NCBI GenBank assembly: GCA_024695815.1
Contig: JAILHK010000028.1
Span: forward strand, 1-64,000
Origin: Prevotella sp.
GTDB lineage: Bacteria; Bacteroidota; Bacteroidia; Bacteroidales; Bacteroidaceae
Direction: 5' to 3'
DNA length: 64,000 nt
The notes under the pieces are model-generated. The model searched no databases. It saw only the letters and a list, made by a program, of their open reading frames with translations, and was not told the origin of the DNA. A program made the translations under genes and the position numbers. Shown here piece after piece: positions 1 through 9,051 of the stretch (within the stretch, counting starts at the first letter, position 1; each line of letters opens with the position of its first letter).

Positions 1-297
1 GAGAAGAAAATGCTAAAAAAACGCATAATTGAAAATTAAAAGAGTTGATTGTTTCCTAATGGCTAACTGAAATATAGCTCGGATAAAAACTCTTTGTAAT
101 GTCATTACAAAATGGAGCCTAAATGTAGTTAAATACGTTAATTTTTCATCTTTTCTAATCTCTATAGAATCCACGTCACCACTTTTCTACCGTCTAAGAT
201 GTAAATAGCTGATAGAAAAAGACTTGCAAATACTGTTATTGAGATGGGGTAATTGGGGCTTGTTGGTGGTTGAAGCTTTATTGTTTATTCTCACTCC
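1..297. other. Gene-free left edge of the window
   Basis: This AT-rich stretch lies beyond the 3' end of the ABC exporter operon and holds no convincing reading frame. The one structured item is an inverted repeat, TTTGTAATG at 93-101 and CATTACAAA at 103-111, with a single base between the arms. A loop that short makes an RNA hairpin unlikely, so a protein-binding palindrome is possible. No promoter of the TAnnTTTG type and no T-run terminator was seen. Confidence 0.5.
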
Positions 298-963
298 CTA
301 GTCGCCAGCCGAAAGGTATTCTTCGAGGATGTGGTGCTCGATGGAGTCGGCAGACATGCCGGAGAAGTCGGCGACGACCTTGCCCTTGTGAATGTAGGTG
401 ATCTCGTCGCAGATGTCAGAGATGGCAGAGATGATATGCGAGGATAGGATGACGCACTTTCCCTTGGTCTTCAACTCTTTTAGCCACTGACGGAGAACGA
501 TGGTACCGGCAAGGTCTATGCCGTTGAATGGCTCGTCCATGATGACGACGTCGTTGTCTTGAAGCATGAGCACCAGCAGCATCAGTCGCTTTTTCATGCC
601 TAAGGAGTATCGGCTGGCGTATTTGTCGAGGGGCAGGGCGAATTTCTCGTTTAGCTTGTTGATGGCCTCTCGACTGACGGTCTTTCCTTTTGCACGCAGA
701 CAGAACTCGATGTGCTCCATACCGGTGACGTATGAGTAGAAGAATGGCGTGTCGTTCATGTAGCCTACCTGGCAGTTCTCGCCGATGACGACGGTGCCAT
801 CGTATGATTCGATGCCGGCAATACATCTGAACAGAGTGCTTTTGCCTGCTCCGTTCTCGCCCATGATTCCATATACCTTGCCTTCGCAGAAGGAATGGCT
901 AAAGTCGTCAACTATGGTTGACTTGCCATATTTCTTTGTCAAGTTGTTAACTTCTATCATCAT
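298..963 (-). CDS. ABC transporter ATP-binding protein
   Basis: This 221-residue protein is a single ABC ATPase domain that would power the membrane partner encoded just upstream. Visible motifs are Walker A GENGAGKST at 35-43, the signature region YSLGMKKR near 119-126, Walker B DVVIMDEP at 138-145 and the switch histidine in SSH at 174-176. The signature is SLGM instead of the usual LSGGQ form, as in many small two-gene exporters related to antibiotic or bacteriocin resistance. Its start overlaps the permease stop by four bases (ATGA), which indicates translational coupling. The substrate cannot be told from the sequence. Confidence 0.9.
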   Translation of the reverse strand: MMIEVNNLTKKYGKSTIVDDFSHSFCEGKVYGIMGENGAGKSTLFRCIAGIESYDGTVVIGENCQVGYMNDTPFFYSYVTGMEHIEFCLRAKGKTVSREAINKLNEKFALPLDKYASRYSLGMKKRLMLLVLMLQDNDVVIMDEPFNGIDLAGTIVLRQWLKELKTKGKCVILSSHIISAISDICDEITYIHKGKVVADFSGMSADSIEHHILEEYLSAGD

Positions 964-1907
964 TTGAATTTCTTTATTACTGAATAGGCATAATAAGCCA
1001 GGACTACCGATGTGACGATGGAGAACGGCATGACGAGTGGCACGATCAGTGAGGCGAAGAATATGGCATTTAGGACCATAAATGCAAACGCTGATATGAT
1101 GTCATTGCCGCCGTTGGCTCTGCCGCTCAACAGGCATAGCATCTCCACTTGAAACAACAGTAGGATGGCGCCAAGATAGTAGAATGCTCCTAAACTGAAA
1201 TCGACCAATAGTAGGCATACTATAAACGGTAGGAAGATGATGCACGCGTTACTCAGGGCGAAAAGTAGTTTCAGCCAGAGAAACCTCAAGGCACTCTTGT
1301 AGTGAAACAGATACTCCACATGCCACTCGCGCATCAACAGCATGCTCATGACTGTAGCCGCAATCAGACTGACTGCCACTACCAGATTCCGATTCCCGAT
1401 GTATGCACCAATCGCTCCGCCAGCCATGAGCAATAAGAATAGAGGTAGGGACAGGCGTCCGGCCCGATGGTACTCGTAGCTGCCGGAGGTCAGGCAAGGG
1501 AATGTGGGAAAACGCAAAGAGAAGCCTCCGCTCGGTATCGCGTACACCATCGGCAGAGGTAGCAGTAGGATTGCTGTGGCCCAAAGCTCGCCGCGGAAGA
1601 GGAAGAAACATAGAAAGGGGATTGATAGCAGCGCGTATTCTATGGTAAACAATAGCTGCGTCTGCTTCACGCCGAAAAGGGCATAGAGGAATGCAGCATC
1701 GCCACGCACGAAATGAAGCCCAGGCAACAAGAGGGCATAAAGTGTCAAGCTGTAGTAGATGGGGGAGTCGATGAGTCCTGAAATCATGTATGCAGACAGG
1801 AACAGAAGAAGTAGTATGGCTGGGATGGCCACGAATCCCAGTTCCTTGATCATTCGCCAAAGGCGTTTCACTCTCAGTGTGAAATATAGTTTTAGTATAT
1901 CGTTCAT
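960..1907 (-). CDS. ABC transporter permease (integral membrane protein)
   Basis: This hydrophobic protein of about 315 residues has several predicted transmembrane segments (for example around FVAIPAILLLLFLSAYMI and, at the C-terminus, FFASLIVPLVMPFSIVTSVV) and a short basic tail. It is the first gene of a two-gene operon with the ATPase that follows. An in-frame ATG lies upstream at 1928, but I prefer the ATG at 1907 (MNDILKLYF) because it gives a normal cytoplasmic N-terminus before the first membrane segment. No named permease family is recognisable by eye, and no TAnnTTTG promoter was found in the 22-bp repeat region upstream. Confidence 0.8.
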   Translation of the reverse strand: MNDILKLYFTLRVKRLWRMIKELGFVAIPAILLLLFLSAYMISGLIDSPIYYSLTLYALLLPGLHFVRGDAAFLYALFGVKQTQLLFTIEYALLSIPFLCFFLFRGELWATAILLLPLPMVYAIPSGGFSLRFPTFPCLTSGSYEYHRAGRLSLPLFLLLMAGGAIGAYIGNRNLVVAVSLIAATVMSMLLMREWHVEYLFHYKSALRFLWLKLLFALSNACIIFLPFIVCLLLVDFSLGAFYYLGAILLLFQVEMLCLLSGRANGGNDIISAFAFMVLNAIFFASLIVPLVMPFSIVTSVVLAYYAYSVIKKFK

Positions 1908-1960
1908 GTTATATCTTCTTGATTCCAATTTGAGCCGAATAAAAACTAGACGGCCAGCAT

Positions 1961-2092
1961 CTAGACTCTGGAATGCGCCTTCCCAGACTCTGGCTGCTTT
2001 GCAATACTTACCTAATTGCGATGCAATACCATAACTATTAGACGCTGAAACAGCAGCTTTTGCTACACAAAACGGCTACTTTTATTGGGTCA
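1961..2092. repeat. 22-bp-phased intergenic array (array 1)
   Basis: Six units start every 22 bp at 1961, 1983, 2005, 2027, 2049 and 2071. They come in similar pairs: CTAGACTCTGG and CCAGACTCTGG head the first two, TAC...CTAATTG and TAC...CTATTAG the next two, and AAC...GCTTTTG and AAC...ACTTTTA the last two. The array lies between the terminator of tRNA-Asn and the ABC permease start. Words and phase match the arrays near 16.0, 27.3 and 44.5 kb. Confidence 0.7.
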
Positions 2093-2155
2093 ATGCTTAA
2101 AGATCAACTTTCAATGGTTTAGTGTTTGCTTGTTTATTTCAATATTGCTACAAAC

Positions 2156-2185
2156 AAAAAATCCTCAACCGAAGTTGAGGATTTT
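2156..2185 (-). terminator. Intrinsic terminator of tRNA-Asn
   Basis: On the minus strand a stem AATCCTCAAC / GTTGAGGATT closes a TTCG-type loop and runs into a T tract. It begins directly after the 3' end of tRNA-Asn. Confidence 0.85.
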
Positions 2186-2186
2186 G

Positions 2187-2260
2187 CGCTTCAGGATGGG
2201 CTTGAACCAACGACCCCCTGATTAACAGTCAGGTGCTCTAACCAACTGAGCTACTGAAGC
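2187..2260 (-). tRNA. tRNA-Asn (anticodon GTT)
   Basis: Read on the minus strand, the seven-base acceptor arm GCTTCAG pairs with CTGAAGC, followed by discriminator G. The anticodon loop CTGTTAA sits in the stem CCTGA/TCAGG and gives anticodon GTT (Asn). The T arm holds GGTTCAAGC. The CCA end is not encoded. It has its own promoter at 2283-2314 and a terminator at 2156-2185. Confidence 0.96.
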
Positions 2261-2282
2261 AGTGTTTGCTTGTTTGCGGGTG

Positions 2283-2314
2283 CAAAGGTAATACGTTTTT
2301 TTAAATTACGCAAA
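2283..2314 (-). promoter_or_regulatory. Promoter of tRNA-Asn
   Basis: On the minus strand TTTG (2311-2314) and TACCTTTG (2283-2290) are 20 bp apart, a full match to the Bacteroidetes -33/-7 promoter. It lies about 22 bp before the tRNA 5' end. Confidence 0.85.
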
Positions 2315-2395
2315 CTTTTTTGAGAAAAAATTGCGAGAAAAGCGATTTTTTTGCAAAAAGTTACTGGTTTTCGCCCGTTTTTGGTGGCAAAGGTG

Positions 2396-2403
2396 TAAAT
2401 TTG
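2396..2403 (+). promoter_or_regulatory. -7 element for the S41 protease gene
   Basis: TAAATTTG matches the Bacteroidetes -7 consensus and lies 26 bp before the ATG at 2430. No good TTTG is found 19-20 bp upstream. Its position supports the ATG at 2430 over the in-frame ATG at 2331, which lies upstream of the likely transcript start. Confidence 0.65.
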
Positions 2404-2429
2404 CAGTCGAAAAAGAAATAATAAAGAGT

Positions 2430-4121
2430 ATGATAACGAAGCTGATGAAACGCTTATTGCTGAGCATAGTTGTGCTCTGCTGTCAGCAAACGATAGGTTT
2501 GGCGCAAGCAAACCATAACCTTGAGGTGGGCAAAAGCATGGATATCTTTAATGCCCTGTACAGCAATCTGGACTTGTTCTATGTGGACACACTGAACCCC
2601 CAGCAGACGATGACGGCTGCCATTGACGGCATGCTGCGCTCGCTGGACCCCTATACCGAATACTATCCTGAGACCGAGACCAAGAACCTGCAGATGATGC
2701 TGACAGGTAAGTATGCGGGTATTGGTGCTATGATAAAGTATCATCTGGGCTTGAAGCGCGTGGTAATAGACGAGCCCTACGAGGGAATGCCTGCTGCTGA
2801 GGCCGGCGTGAAGAAGGGTGATATCATTTTGGCGATAGACGACTCGGTGATGACCGACAAACAGGTGAGCTACGTCAGTTCGCATCTGCGTGGCGATGCC
2901 GGTACGAGCTTTATATTAAAGGTGAAGCGTCCTTCGACGGGAAAGGTGATGAAATTTAAGATTACGCGCAAAAACATCAAACTGCCCGAGTTGCCCTACT
3001 ACGGCATGCTGGCCGACCAGGACAAGAAGATAGGTTATATCAACCTGAACCAGTTTACGGAGGGGTGTGCCAAGGGCGTGCGCCGTGCCTTCGTGGAACT
3101 GAAGAAACAGGGCGCCGAGGCGCTGGTGTTCGACCTGCGTAGCAATGGTGGCGGCAGCGAGATGGAGGCCGTGGACATTGTCAACTTGTGGGTGCCGCAG
3201 GAACAGACCGTGGTAGAGAACCGCGGAAAGGTGCGCCAGGCCAACCGAACCTATAAGACCCGCTTGGAACCTGTGGACACGGTGATGCCTCTGGTGGTGC
3301 TGGTGAATGGCGAGACGGCTTCGGCATCGGAGATTACGAGTGGCGCACTGCAGGACTTAGACAGGGCAATCATTATAGGTACGCGTACGTACGGTAAAGG
3401 ATTGGTGCAGGTGCCGATGGATCTGCCCTATAATACGAATGTGAAGATTACCACATCGAAATACTTTATCCCCTCGGGTCGCTGCATTCAGGCCATCAAC
3501 TACAAGCGTGGTGAGGGAGGTGGCTACAAGGAGCGTATTGCCGACTCGCTGACGCATGTGTTTTATACCCGCAATGGTCGTGAGGTGCGCGACGGGGGTG
3601 GCATCAAGCCCGACGTAGAGGTGAAGAACGATACGATGCCCAACATCGTGTACTATCTGTCGATAGGCGGTCTGGATTCTACTGAGGTGATGTTCGACTA
3701 TGTGGTGGACTATATCGCTAAGCATCAGCAGATTGCTGCACCACAAGAGTTCCATCTTACGGAGCAAGACTGGCAGGAGTTCAAAGCGCGCGTGGTAAAC
3801 AGCGGCTTTACCTACGACGCGATGAGCAAGAAACAGTTTGACGAGCTGGTCAAGACCGCAAAGTTTGAGGGCTACTACGAAGAGGCAAAGGATGCCTTTG
3901 ATGTGCTGGAGAAGAAACTGCAGCACGACGTGGCCAGTCAGCTGGAGAAGAATCGCGCCACCATTCAGCAGATGATAGAGCTGGACATTATCTCGGCCTT
4001 CTACTATCAGAAGGGTAGCATCGAGGCCGGACTGGCCTACGACAAACAGTTGAAAGAGGCTGTTCGCATCCTGAAGTCGGAGGATGAAATGAAGAAGATT
4101 CTTGAACCTCAGAAGAAGTGA
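2430..4121 (+). CDS. S41 family C-terminal processing peptidase (Ctp/Tsp type)
   Basis: This exported serine protease of 563 residues has a signal peptide (MKRLLLSIVVLCC, then a cut after GLAQA) and a PDZ domain about residues 75-170 (GIGAMI...GDIILAIDD). The S41 catalytic core follows, with FDLRSNGGGS, the nucleophile serine in ETASASEIT near residue 299 and the lysine in TYGKGLVQ near 322. A C-terminal helical region of about 150 residues follows. Such enzymes cut periplasmic proteins from their C-terminus. The frame extends upstream to 2331, but the promoter at 2396-2403 and the signal peptide favour the start at 2430. The gene stands alone between two promoters. Confidence 0.92.
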   Translation: MITKLMKRLLLSIVVLCCQQTIGLAQANHNLEVGKSMDIFNALYSNLDLFYVDTLNPQQTMTAAIDGMLRSLDPYTEYYPETETKNLQMMLTGKYAGIGAMIKYHLGLKRVVIDEPYEGMPAAEAGVKKGDIILAIDDSVMTDKQVSYVSSHLRGDAGTSFILKVKRPSTGKVMKFKITRKNIKLPELPYYGMLADQDKKIGYINLNQFTEGCAKGVRRAFVELKKQGAEALVFDLRSNGGGSEMEAVDIVNLWVPQEQTVVENRGKVRQANRTYKTRLEPVDTVMPLVVLVNGETASASEITSGALQDLDRAIIIGTRTYGKGLVQVPMDLPYNTNVKITTSKYFIPSGRCIQAINYKRGEGGGYKERIADSLTHVFYTRNGREVRDGGGIKPDVEVKNDTMPNIVYYLSIGGLDSTEVMFDYVVDYIAKHQQIAAPQEFHLTEQDWQEFKARVVNSGFTYDAMSKKQFDELVKTAKFEGYYEEAKDAFDVLEKKLQHDVASQLEKNRATIQQMIELDIISAFYYQKGSIEAGLAYDKQLKEAVRILKSEDEMKKILEPQKK

Positions 4122-4166
4122 AACTATAAGTTTTTTAAGCAGTTAGCGTAAAAAACATAGTAAATA

Positions 4167-4198
4167 TTTGTTTAGTTCGGGAAAAAGTATTATCTTTG
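4167..4198 (+). promoter_or_regulatory. Promoter of rimP-nusA-infB
   Basis: TTTG (4167-4170) and TATCTTTG (4191-4198) are spaced by 20 bp, a full Bacteroidetes promoter. The predicted transcript carries a leader of about 55 nt with a strong hairpin before rimP. Confidence 0.88.
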
Positions 4199-4212
4199 CA
4201 CCCGTTCAGTGG

Positions 4213-4240
4213 AATGAGAGACTCGAAAGGGTCTCTCATT
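4213..4240 (+). promoter_or_regulatory. 5' leader hairpin upstream of rimP
   Basis: A perfect 10-bp stem, AATGAGAGAC (4213-4222) and GTCTCTCATT (4231-4240), closes an 8-base loop and is followed by TCTTT. It begins only about 10 nt into the predicted transcript. It could be an early attenuator, a protein site or a stabilising 5' hairpin. The short T run makes a full terminator doubtful. Confidence 0.6.
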
Positions 4241-4260
4241 TCTTTATAAATTGACGTTAA

Positions 4261-4728
4261 ATGATAACGAAAGAGACAGTAAAGACATTAGTGGAAGAGT
4301 GGCTGACGGAGAAAGGCGACTACTTCCTGGTAGACATCCAGATGGATGGCGATCGTATAGCTATTGAGATTGACCATGCAGACGGTGTCTGGATTGAAGA
4401 TTGTGCAGAACTGAGCCGTTTTCTGCAGGACAAGCTGGGCGAAGAGCTGGGCGAGTACGAGATGGAAGTTGGCTCGGCTGGTATCGGCCAGCCTTTCAAG
4501 GTGGAGCAACAGTACCTGAACCACGTAGGTGACGAGGTAGAGGTGCTGACCGCCGAAGGCAAGAAGCTGACGGGTGTGCTGAAGGCCGTTGAGGGTCGTC
4601 TGTTCACGCTGACGGTGCTCGAAAAACAAGTACCTGAGGGCAAAAAGCGCCCTGTGAAAGTGGAAGTTGACAAGCAGTTCTCAATGGACGAGGTGAAGTC
4701 AACAAAATATGTGTTAGCATTCAAATAA
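4261..4728 (+). CDS. rimP: Ribosome maturation factor RimP
   Basis: This 155-residue cytoplasmic protein needed for 30S subunit maturation has an N-terminal alpha/beta domain with the conserved VDIQMDGDRIAIEIDH region and a small C-terminal beta-barrel. EVGSAGIGQPFK corresponds to the usual EVSSPGLDRPL segment of RimP, here more divergent, as is common in Bacteroidetes. Identity is supported by position: it is the first gene of rimP-nusA-infB, with 13 bp to nusA. Confidence 0.93.
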   Translation: MITKETVKTLVEEWLTEKGDYFLVDIQMDGDRIAIEIDHADGVWIEDCAELSRFLQDKLGEELGEYEMEVGSAGIGQPFKVEQQYLNHVGDEVEVLTAEGKKLTGVLKAVEGRLFTLTVLEKQVPEGKKRPVKVEVDKQFSMDEVKSTKYVLAFK

Positions 4729-4741
4729 AAACAAAAGAATA

Positions 4742-6001
4742 ATGGCAGTTAAGAAAGAAGAGAAGGGTCCCAGCATGTTTGAGACCTTCCAGGAATTTAA
4801 AGAGACCAAGAACATAGATCGCACCACACTGGTGAGCGTACTTGAGGAGAGTTTCCGTAACGTACTGGCAAAGATGTTCGGTTCTGACGAGAACTTCGAC
4901 GTAATTGTGAACCCTGACAAGGGCGACTTCGAGATTCACCGCCACCGTATCGTTGTGGAAGACGGCGAGGTGAAGGATGAGAACAAGGAGATTGCGCTGT
5001 CTGAGGCACTGAAGATTGAGCCCGACTATGAGGTAGGCGAGGAAGTGAGCGAAGAGGTGGACTTCACCAAGTTCGGTCGTCGCGCCATCCTGAACCTGCG
5101 TCAGACGCTGGCTTCAAAGATTCTGGAGCTTGACCACGATGCCCTCTACCAGAAGTACAAGGACAAGGTGGGCACCATCGTTAGTGGCGAGGTTTATCAG
5201 ATCTGGAAGCGCGAAGTGCTGCTGATGGACGACGAGGGTAACGAGCTTCACCTGCTGAAGGCCGAGCAGATTCCTGCTGATACCTACCGTAAGGGTGAGA
5301 CCGTACGTGCCGTTGTGAAAGAGGTGAACAACGACAACAACAACCCACGTATCATGCTCAGCCGTACCAGTCCTGAGTTCCTGAAGCGCCTGCTGGAAGC
5401 AGAGGTTCCTGAGATTGCCGACGGACTGATTGCTATCCGCAAGGTGGCTCGCATGCCGGGAGAGCGTGCCAAGGTGGCCGTAGAGAGTTTCGACGATCGT
5501 ATTGATCCAGTAGGAGCTTGCGTAGGTGTGAAGGGTAGTCGTGTGCATGGCATCGTTCGCGAGCTCTGCAACGAGAATATCGACGTGATCAACTACACCA
5601 GCAACGTACAGCTGTTTATACAGCGCGCACTGGCACCTGCCAAGGTTACCAGCATCAACCTGGACGAGGAGAACAGCAAGGCCGAGGTTTACCTGCAGCC
5701 CGAGGAGGTTTCACTCGCTATCGGTAAGGGTGGTATGAACATCAAGCTGGCTTCTATGCTCACCGAGCACACTATCGACGTATTCCGTGTGGTTAACGAG
5801 GGCGAGAGCGACGAGGATATCTACCTCGACGAGTTCAGCGACGAGATCGACCAGTGGGTGATCGATGCCATCAAGGCACTGGGTTACGACACTGCCAAAG
5901 AGGTACTTAGCGCTCCTCGTGAGTTGCTCATTGAGAAGGCCGACCTCGAGGAAGAGACCGTTGATCAGATGCTCGATGTACTTCGCTCGGAGTTCGAATA
6001 A
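4742..6001 (+). CDS. nusA: Transcription termination/antitermination factor NusA
   Basis: NusA binds RNA polymerase and nascent RNA and modulates pausing, termination and rRNA antitermination. The 419 residues show the N-terminal polymerase-binding domain, an S1 domain around GTIVSGEVYQIWKREVLL, a first KH domain with GVKGSRVHGIV and a second with AIGKGGMNIKLAS. A short acidic C-terminal helical region (ADLEEETVDQMLDVLRSEFE) follows. It lacks the two long acidic repeats of the E. coli protein, as is usual outside Gammaproteobacteria. It is the second gene of the operon; 109 bp separate it from infB. Confidence 0.97.
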   Translation: MAVKKEEKGPSMFETFQEFKETKNIDRTTLVSVLEESFRNVLAKMFGSDENFDVIVNPDKGDFEIHRHRIVVEDGEVKDENKEIALSEALKIEPDYEVGEEVSEEVDFTKFGRRAILNLRQTLASKILELDHDALYQKYKDKVGTIVSGEVYQIWKREVLLMDDEGNELHLLKAEQIPADTYRKGETVRAVVKEVNNDNNNPRIMLSRTSPEFLKRLLEAEVPEIADGLIAIRKVARMPGERAKVAVESFDDRIDPVGACVGVKGSRVHGIVRELCNENIDVINYTSNVQLFIQRALAPAKVTSINLDEENSKAEVYLQPEEVSLAIGKGGMNIKLASMLTEHTIDVFRVVNEGESDEDIYLDEFSDEIDQWVIDAIKALGYDTAKEVLSAPRELLIEKADLEEETVDQMLDVLRSEFE

Positions 6002-6110
6002 TACGAGCACGGCGACTATTTAACAATATAAAAGAAAAAAGAAATCAAGTGATTGTGACAAACGAAAGCTGATCTTTCACTTTTTCACTATTCACTTTTA
6101 CCATTAGATT

Positions 6111-8969
6111 ATGGGAGTTAGATTAAATAAAGTTTTAACAGAACTGAACATAGGACTTCAGACGGCAGTTGATTTCCTAAAGAATAAAAAGAGTCTGGGC
6201 GAGATTCGCGACGATGCTACTTTCAACACCAAGATTTCAGACGAACAGTATGAAGCCCTGGTGCAAGAGTTTAGCAGCGATAAAGCCGTGAAGACGCAGG
6301 CCGACATGCTCTTCCCCAAGAAAAAGGAGAAGAAGTCAGAGAAGGCTGAGAAACCTGCAAGGGAACAGGCCGAGGAGCATGCTGAGCATCGCCAGCAGTT
6401 CAAGCCACTGGGCAAGATTGACCTAGACAGCTTGAACAAGCCGAAGCCTGCACCTGCTGCAAAGCCAGTGAGCGAACCCGAACCAAAGGCTGCTGCCGAG
6501 AGCCTGGTAGAGGAGAAGCCCGTTAAGGAGGAAACTCCTGCTCCCGTCAAGGAGGAGGTAAAGCCTGAACCCGTCGTAGAGAAGAAGCCCGAACCCGTCA
6601 AGGTCGAAGAAAAGACTGTAGAGGTGAAGCCGGCTGAGGAAAAGACGGTGGAAGTAAAGGCTGAGAAAGAGCCTGAGACAACAAAGGATTCTAGTATCTT
6701 CACCCTGAAGAGCGAGGCTAAGCTGGCTCCAAAGGTGAACGTGCTGGGTAAGATAGACTTGTCGACACTGAACCAGAGCACTCGTCCAAAGAAGAAGACT
6801 AAGGAAGAGAAGCGCAAGCAGCGCGAAGAGAAGTCTGTCCAAATGCACGGCGGCAACGCCCAGCAGAACGGCGAGAAGCGCAAGCGCGAGCGTATTCGTA
6901 CGGGTAAGGTAGATATCGAGGAGGCTGCTAAGCAACAGCAGAACCAGCAGAACAACGGCAAGAAAAAGAACAAGGGCGGCAACCAGAACTTCTCGGACAA
7001 CGGCCAGCAGGGCGGTAAGAACAAGAAGAACAAGAACCGCATGGCCAACAAGCCTCTGGAGGCTAACGAAGAGGATGTGGCACGCCAGGTAAAGGAAACA
7101 CTGGCCCGACTGACATCGAAGACCACCATGAACAAGAAAGGCGCTAAGTACCGTAAGGAGAAGCGCGACGCGGTGGCCGAACGTATGCAGGAGGAGATGG
7201 AATCGCAGGCAGCAGAGAGCAAGGTGCTGAAGCTGACTGAGTTCGTGACCGTCTCTGAGCTGGCTACGATGATGGATGTGCCCGTGGTTAAGGTCATCGG
7301 TACCTGCATGTCTGTAGGTATCATGGTAAGTATCAACCAGCGTCTGAATGCCGAGACCATCAACCTGGTGGCCGAGGAGTTCGGATTCACCACAGAATAT
7401 GTTAGTGCTGAGGTACAGGAGGCTATCACAGAAGAGCAGGACGACGAAAACGACCTGATCTCTCGTGCGCCCATCGTTACGGTGATGGGACACGTTGACC
7501 ACGGTAAGACTTCGCTGCTCGACCATATCCGCAATACCAACGTGATTGCCGGTGAGGCCGGTGGTATCACACAGCATATTGGTGCCTACAATGTGAAGTT
7601 GAAGGACGGACGTCAGATTACGTTCCTTGATACGCCGGGTCACGAGGCCTTCACCGCCATGCGTGCCCGTGGTGCTCAGGTAACGGATATCGCCATCATC
7701 ATTGTGGCTGCCGATGACTCGGTGATGCCTACCACCAAGGAGGCTATCGCCCATGCTCAGGCTGCCAACGTGCCTATGGTGTTCGCCATCAACAAGATTG
7801 ATAAGCCCGGTGCTAACCCCGATAAGATTCGCGAGGACCTGGCCAACATGAACCTGCTCGTAGAGGAGTGGGGCGGTAAGTACCAGTGTCAGGAGATCAG
7901 TGCCAAGAAGGGTATCGGTGTCGATGAGCTGCTGGAGAAGGTATTGCTCGAGGCTGAGATGCTCGACCTGAAGGCTAATCCTAACCGTAAGGCTACAGGT
8001 TCTATCATCGAGAGCTCACTTGACAAGGGTCGTGGCTATGTTTCTACGGTGCTGGTATCCAACGGTACGCTGAAGGTGGGCGACGTCGTTATCGCAGGTA
8101 CTGCCTGGGGTAAGGTGAAGGCCATGTTCAACGAGCGTAACCAGCGCATCAGTCAGGCCGGTCCTGCCGAGCCTGCCATCATCCTGGGTCTTAACGGCGC
8201 ACCTACTGCCGGTGACTCTTTCCACGTGATGGACAGCGAACAGGAGGCTCGTGACATCGCCAACAAGCGTACTCAGCTGCAGCGCGAACAGTCGTTGCGC
8301 ACCACCAAGACCGTGGGTCTGGACGAGATCTCACACCGTATTGCTTTGGGTGAGTTCCACGAGCTTAATATTATCGTTAAGGGTGACACCGACGGTTCTA
8401 TCGAGGCATTGTCTGACTCGTTCATCAAGCTTTCTACAGAGAAGGTACAGGTGAACGTGATCAACAAGGCAGTGGGTCAGATTTCAGAGAACGACGTCAT
8501 GCTGGCATCTGCATCAGACGCCATCATCGTGGGCTTCCAGGTGCGTCCTTCGAGCGAGGCACGCCGACTGGCCGAGCGCGAGGGCGTGGAGATCAACACC
8601 TATTCAATCATCTACGATGCTATTGACGAGGTGAAGTCAACCATGCAGGGTATGCTTGACAAGGTGAAGAAGGAAGTGATCAGCGGTATGATCGAGGTGA
8701 AGCAGGTATTCAAGATTTCGAAGGTTGGTACTGTTGCCGGTGGCTTGGTTGTCGAAGGTAAGGTACACAACAAGGATAAGGCCCGCGTCATCCGCGATGG
8801 TATCGTTATCCATACAGCCAATATCGATGCGCTGAAGCGCTATAAGGACGACGCCAAAGAGGTGGCCACCGGACTGGAGTGTGGTATCTCGCTCGTCAAC
8901 TTCAACGATATCCAGGCTGGTGATATGATTGAGACCTTCACTGAGATTGAGGTGGAGCAGAAACTGTAA
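6111..8969 (+). CDS. infB: Translation initiation factor IF-2
   Basis: This GTPase places fMet-tRNA on the 30S subunit and promotes subunit joining. Of its 952 residues, the first about 330 are a low-complexity, highly charged linker rich in Lys, Glu, Ala and Pro (repeats such as EEKTVEVK and PEPVVEKK), then a Lys/Asn/Gln/Gly stretch. The IF2-N module ([15 protein letters not shown]) follows. The G domain has G1 GHVDHGKT near residue 459, G3 DTPGHEAF and G4 NKID. Domains II, III and the C-terminal fMet-binding barrel are complete. The 109-bp gap before it contains a TTCACTTTTT-like pyrimidine run but no clear promoter. Confidence 0.98.
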   Translation: MGVRLNKVLTELNIGLQTAVDFLKNKKSLGEIRDDATFNTKISDEQYEALVQEFSSDKAVKTQADMLFPKKKEKKSEKAEKPAREQAEEHAEHRQQFKPLGKIDLDSLNKPKPAPAAKPVSEPEPKAAAESLVEEKPVKEETPAPVKEEVKPEPVVEKKPEPVKVEEKTVEVKPAEEKTVEVKAEKEPETTKDSSIFTLKSEAKLAPKVNVLGKIDLSTLNQSTRPKKKTKEEKRKQREEKSVQMHGGNAQQNGEKRKRERIRTGKVDIEEAAKQQQNQQNNGKKKNKGGNQNFSDNGQQGGKNKKNKNRMANKPLEANEEDVARQVKETLARLTSKTTMNKKGAKYRKEKRDAVAERMQEEMESQAAESKVLKLTEFVTVSELATMMDVPVVKVIGTCMSVGIMVSINQRLNAETINLVAEEFGFTTEYVSAEVQEAITEEQDDENDLISRAPIVTVMGHVDHGKTSLLDHIRNTNVIAGEAGGITQHIGAYNVKLKDGRQITFLDTPGHEAFTAMRARGAQVTDIAIIIVAADDSVMPTTKEAIAHAQAANVPMVFAINKIDKPGANPDKIREDLANMNLLVEEWGGKYQCQEISAKKGIGVDELLEKVLLEAEMLDLKANPNRKATGSIIESSLDKGRGYVSTVLVSNGTLKVGDVVIAGTAWGKVKAMFNERNQRISQAGPAEPAIILGLNGAPTAGDSFHVMDSEQEARDIANKRTQLQREQSLRTTKTVGLDEISHRIALGEFHELNIIVKGDTDGSIEALSDSFIKLSTEKVQVNVINKAVGQISENDVMLASASDAIIVGFQVRPSSEARRLAEREGVEINTYSIIYDAIDEVKSTMQGMLDKVKKEVISGMIEVKQVFKISKVGTVAGGLVVEGKVHNKDKARVIRDGIVIHTANIDALKRYKDDAKEVATGLECGISLVNFNDIQAGDMIETFTEIEVEQKL

Positions 8970-8981
8970 AACCAGAAACAC

Positions 8982-9039
8982 GATACTAAAATCCCGAATG
9001 GTTCCGTCTGTTCGGGATTTTAATCGCTTTTTTAGTATC
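8982..9039 (+). terminator. Nested hairpin terminator after infB
   Basis: An inner stem AAAATCCCGAA (8988-8998) / TTCGGGATTTT (9011-9021) lies inside an outer stem GATACTAAA (8982-8990) / TTTAGTATC (9031-9039). A T-rich run, GCTTTTTT, sits between the two right arms. It ends the rimP-nusA-infB transcript. Confidence 0.8.
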
Positions 9040-9051
9040 TGATTGATTGCA

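Larger units (their letters stand above)
2121..2275. repeat. 15-bp direct repeat flanking tRNA-Asn
   Basis: AGTGTTTGCTTGTTT occurs at 2121-2135 and again at 2261-2275, exactly 140 bp apart, on either side of the tRNA and its terminator. The right copy is the transcribed leader just 5' of the tRNA on the minus strand. The left copy lies past the terminator, as expected if a second leader-tRNA unit once followed and was lost. Confidence 0.75.

Noticed and set aside
2121..2275. Integration (att) site at tRNA-Asn
   Set aside because: The direct repeat lies outside the tRNA, only 140 bp is enclosed, and no integrase or mobile cargo is present.
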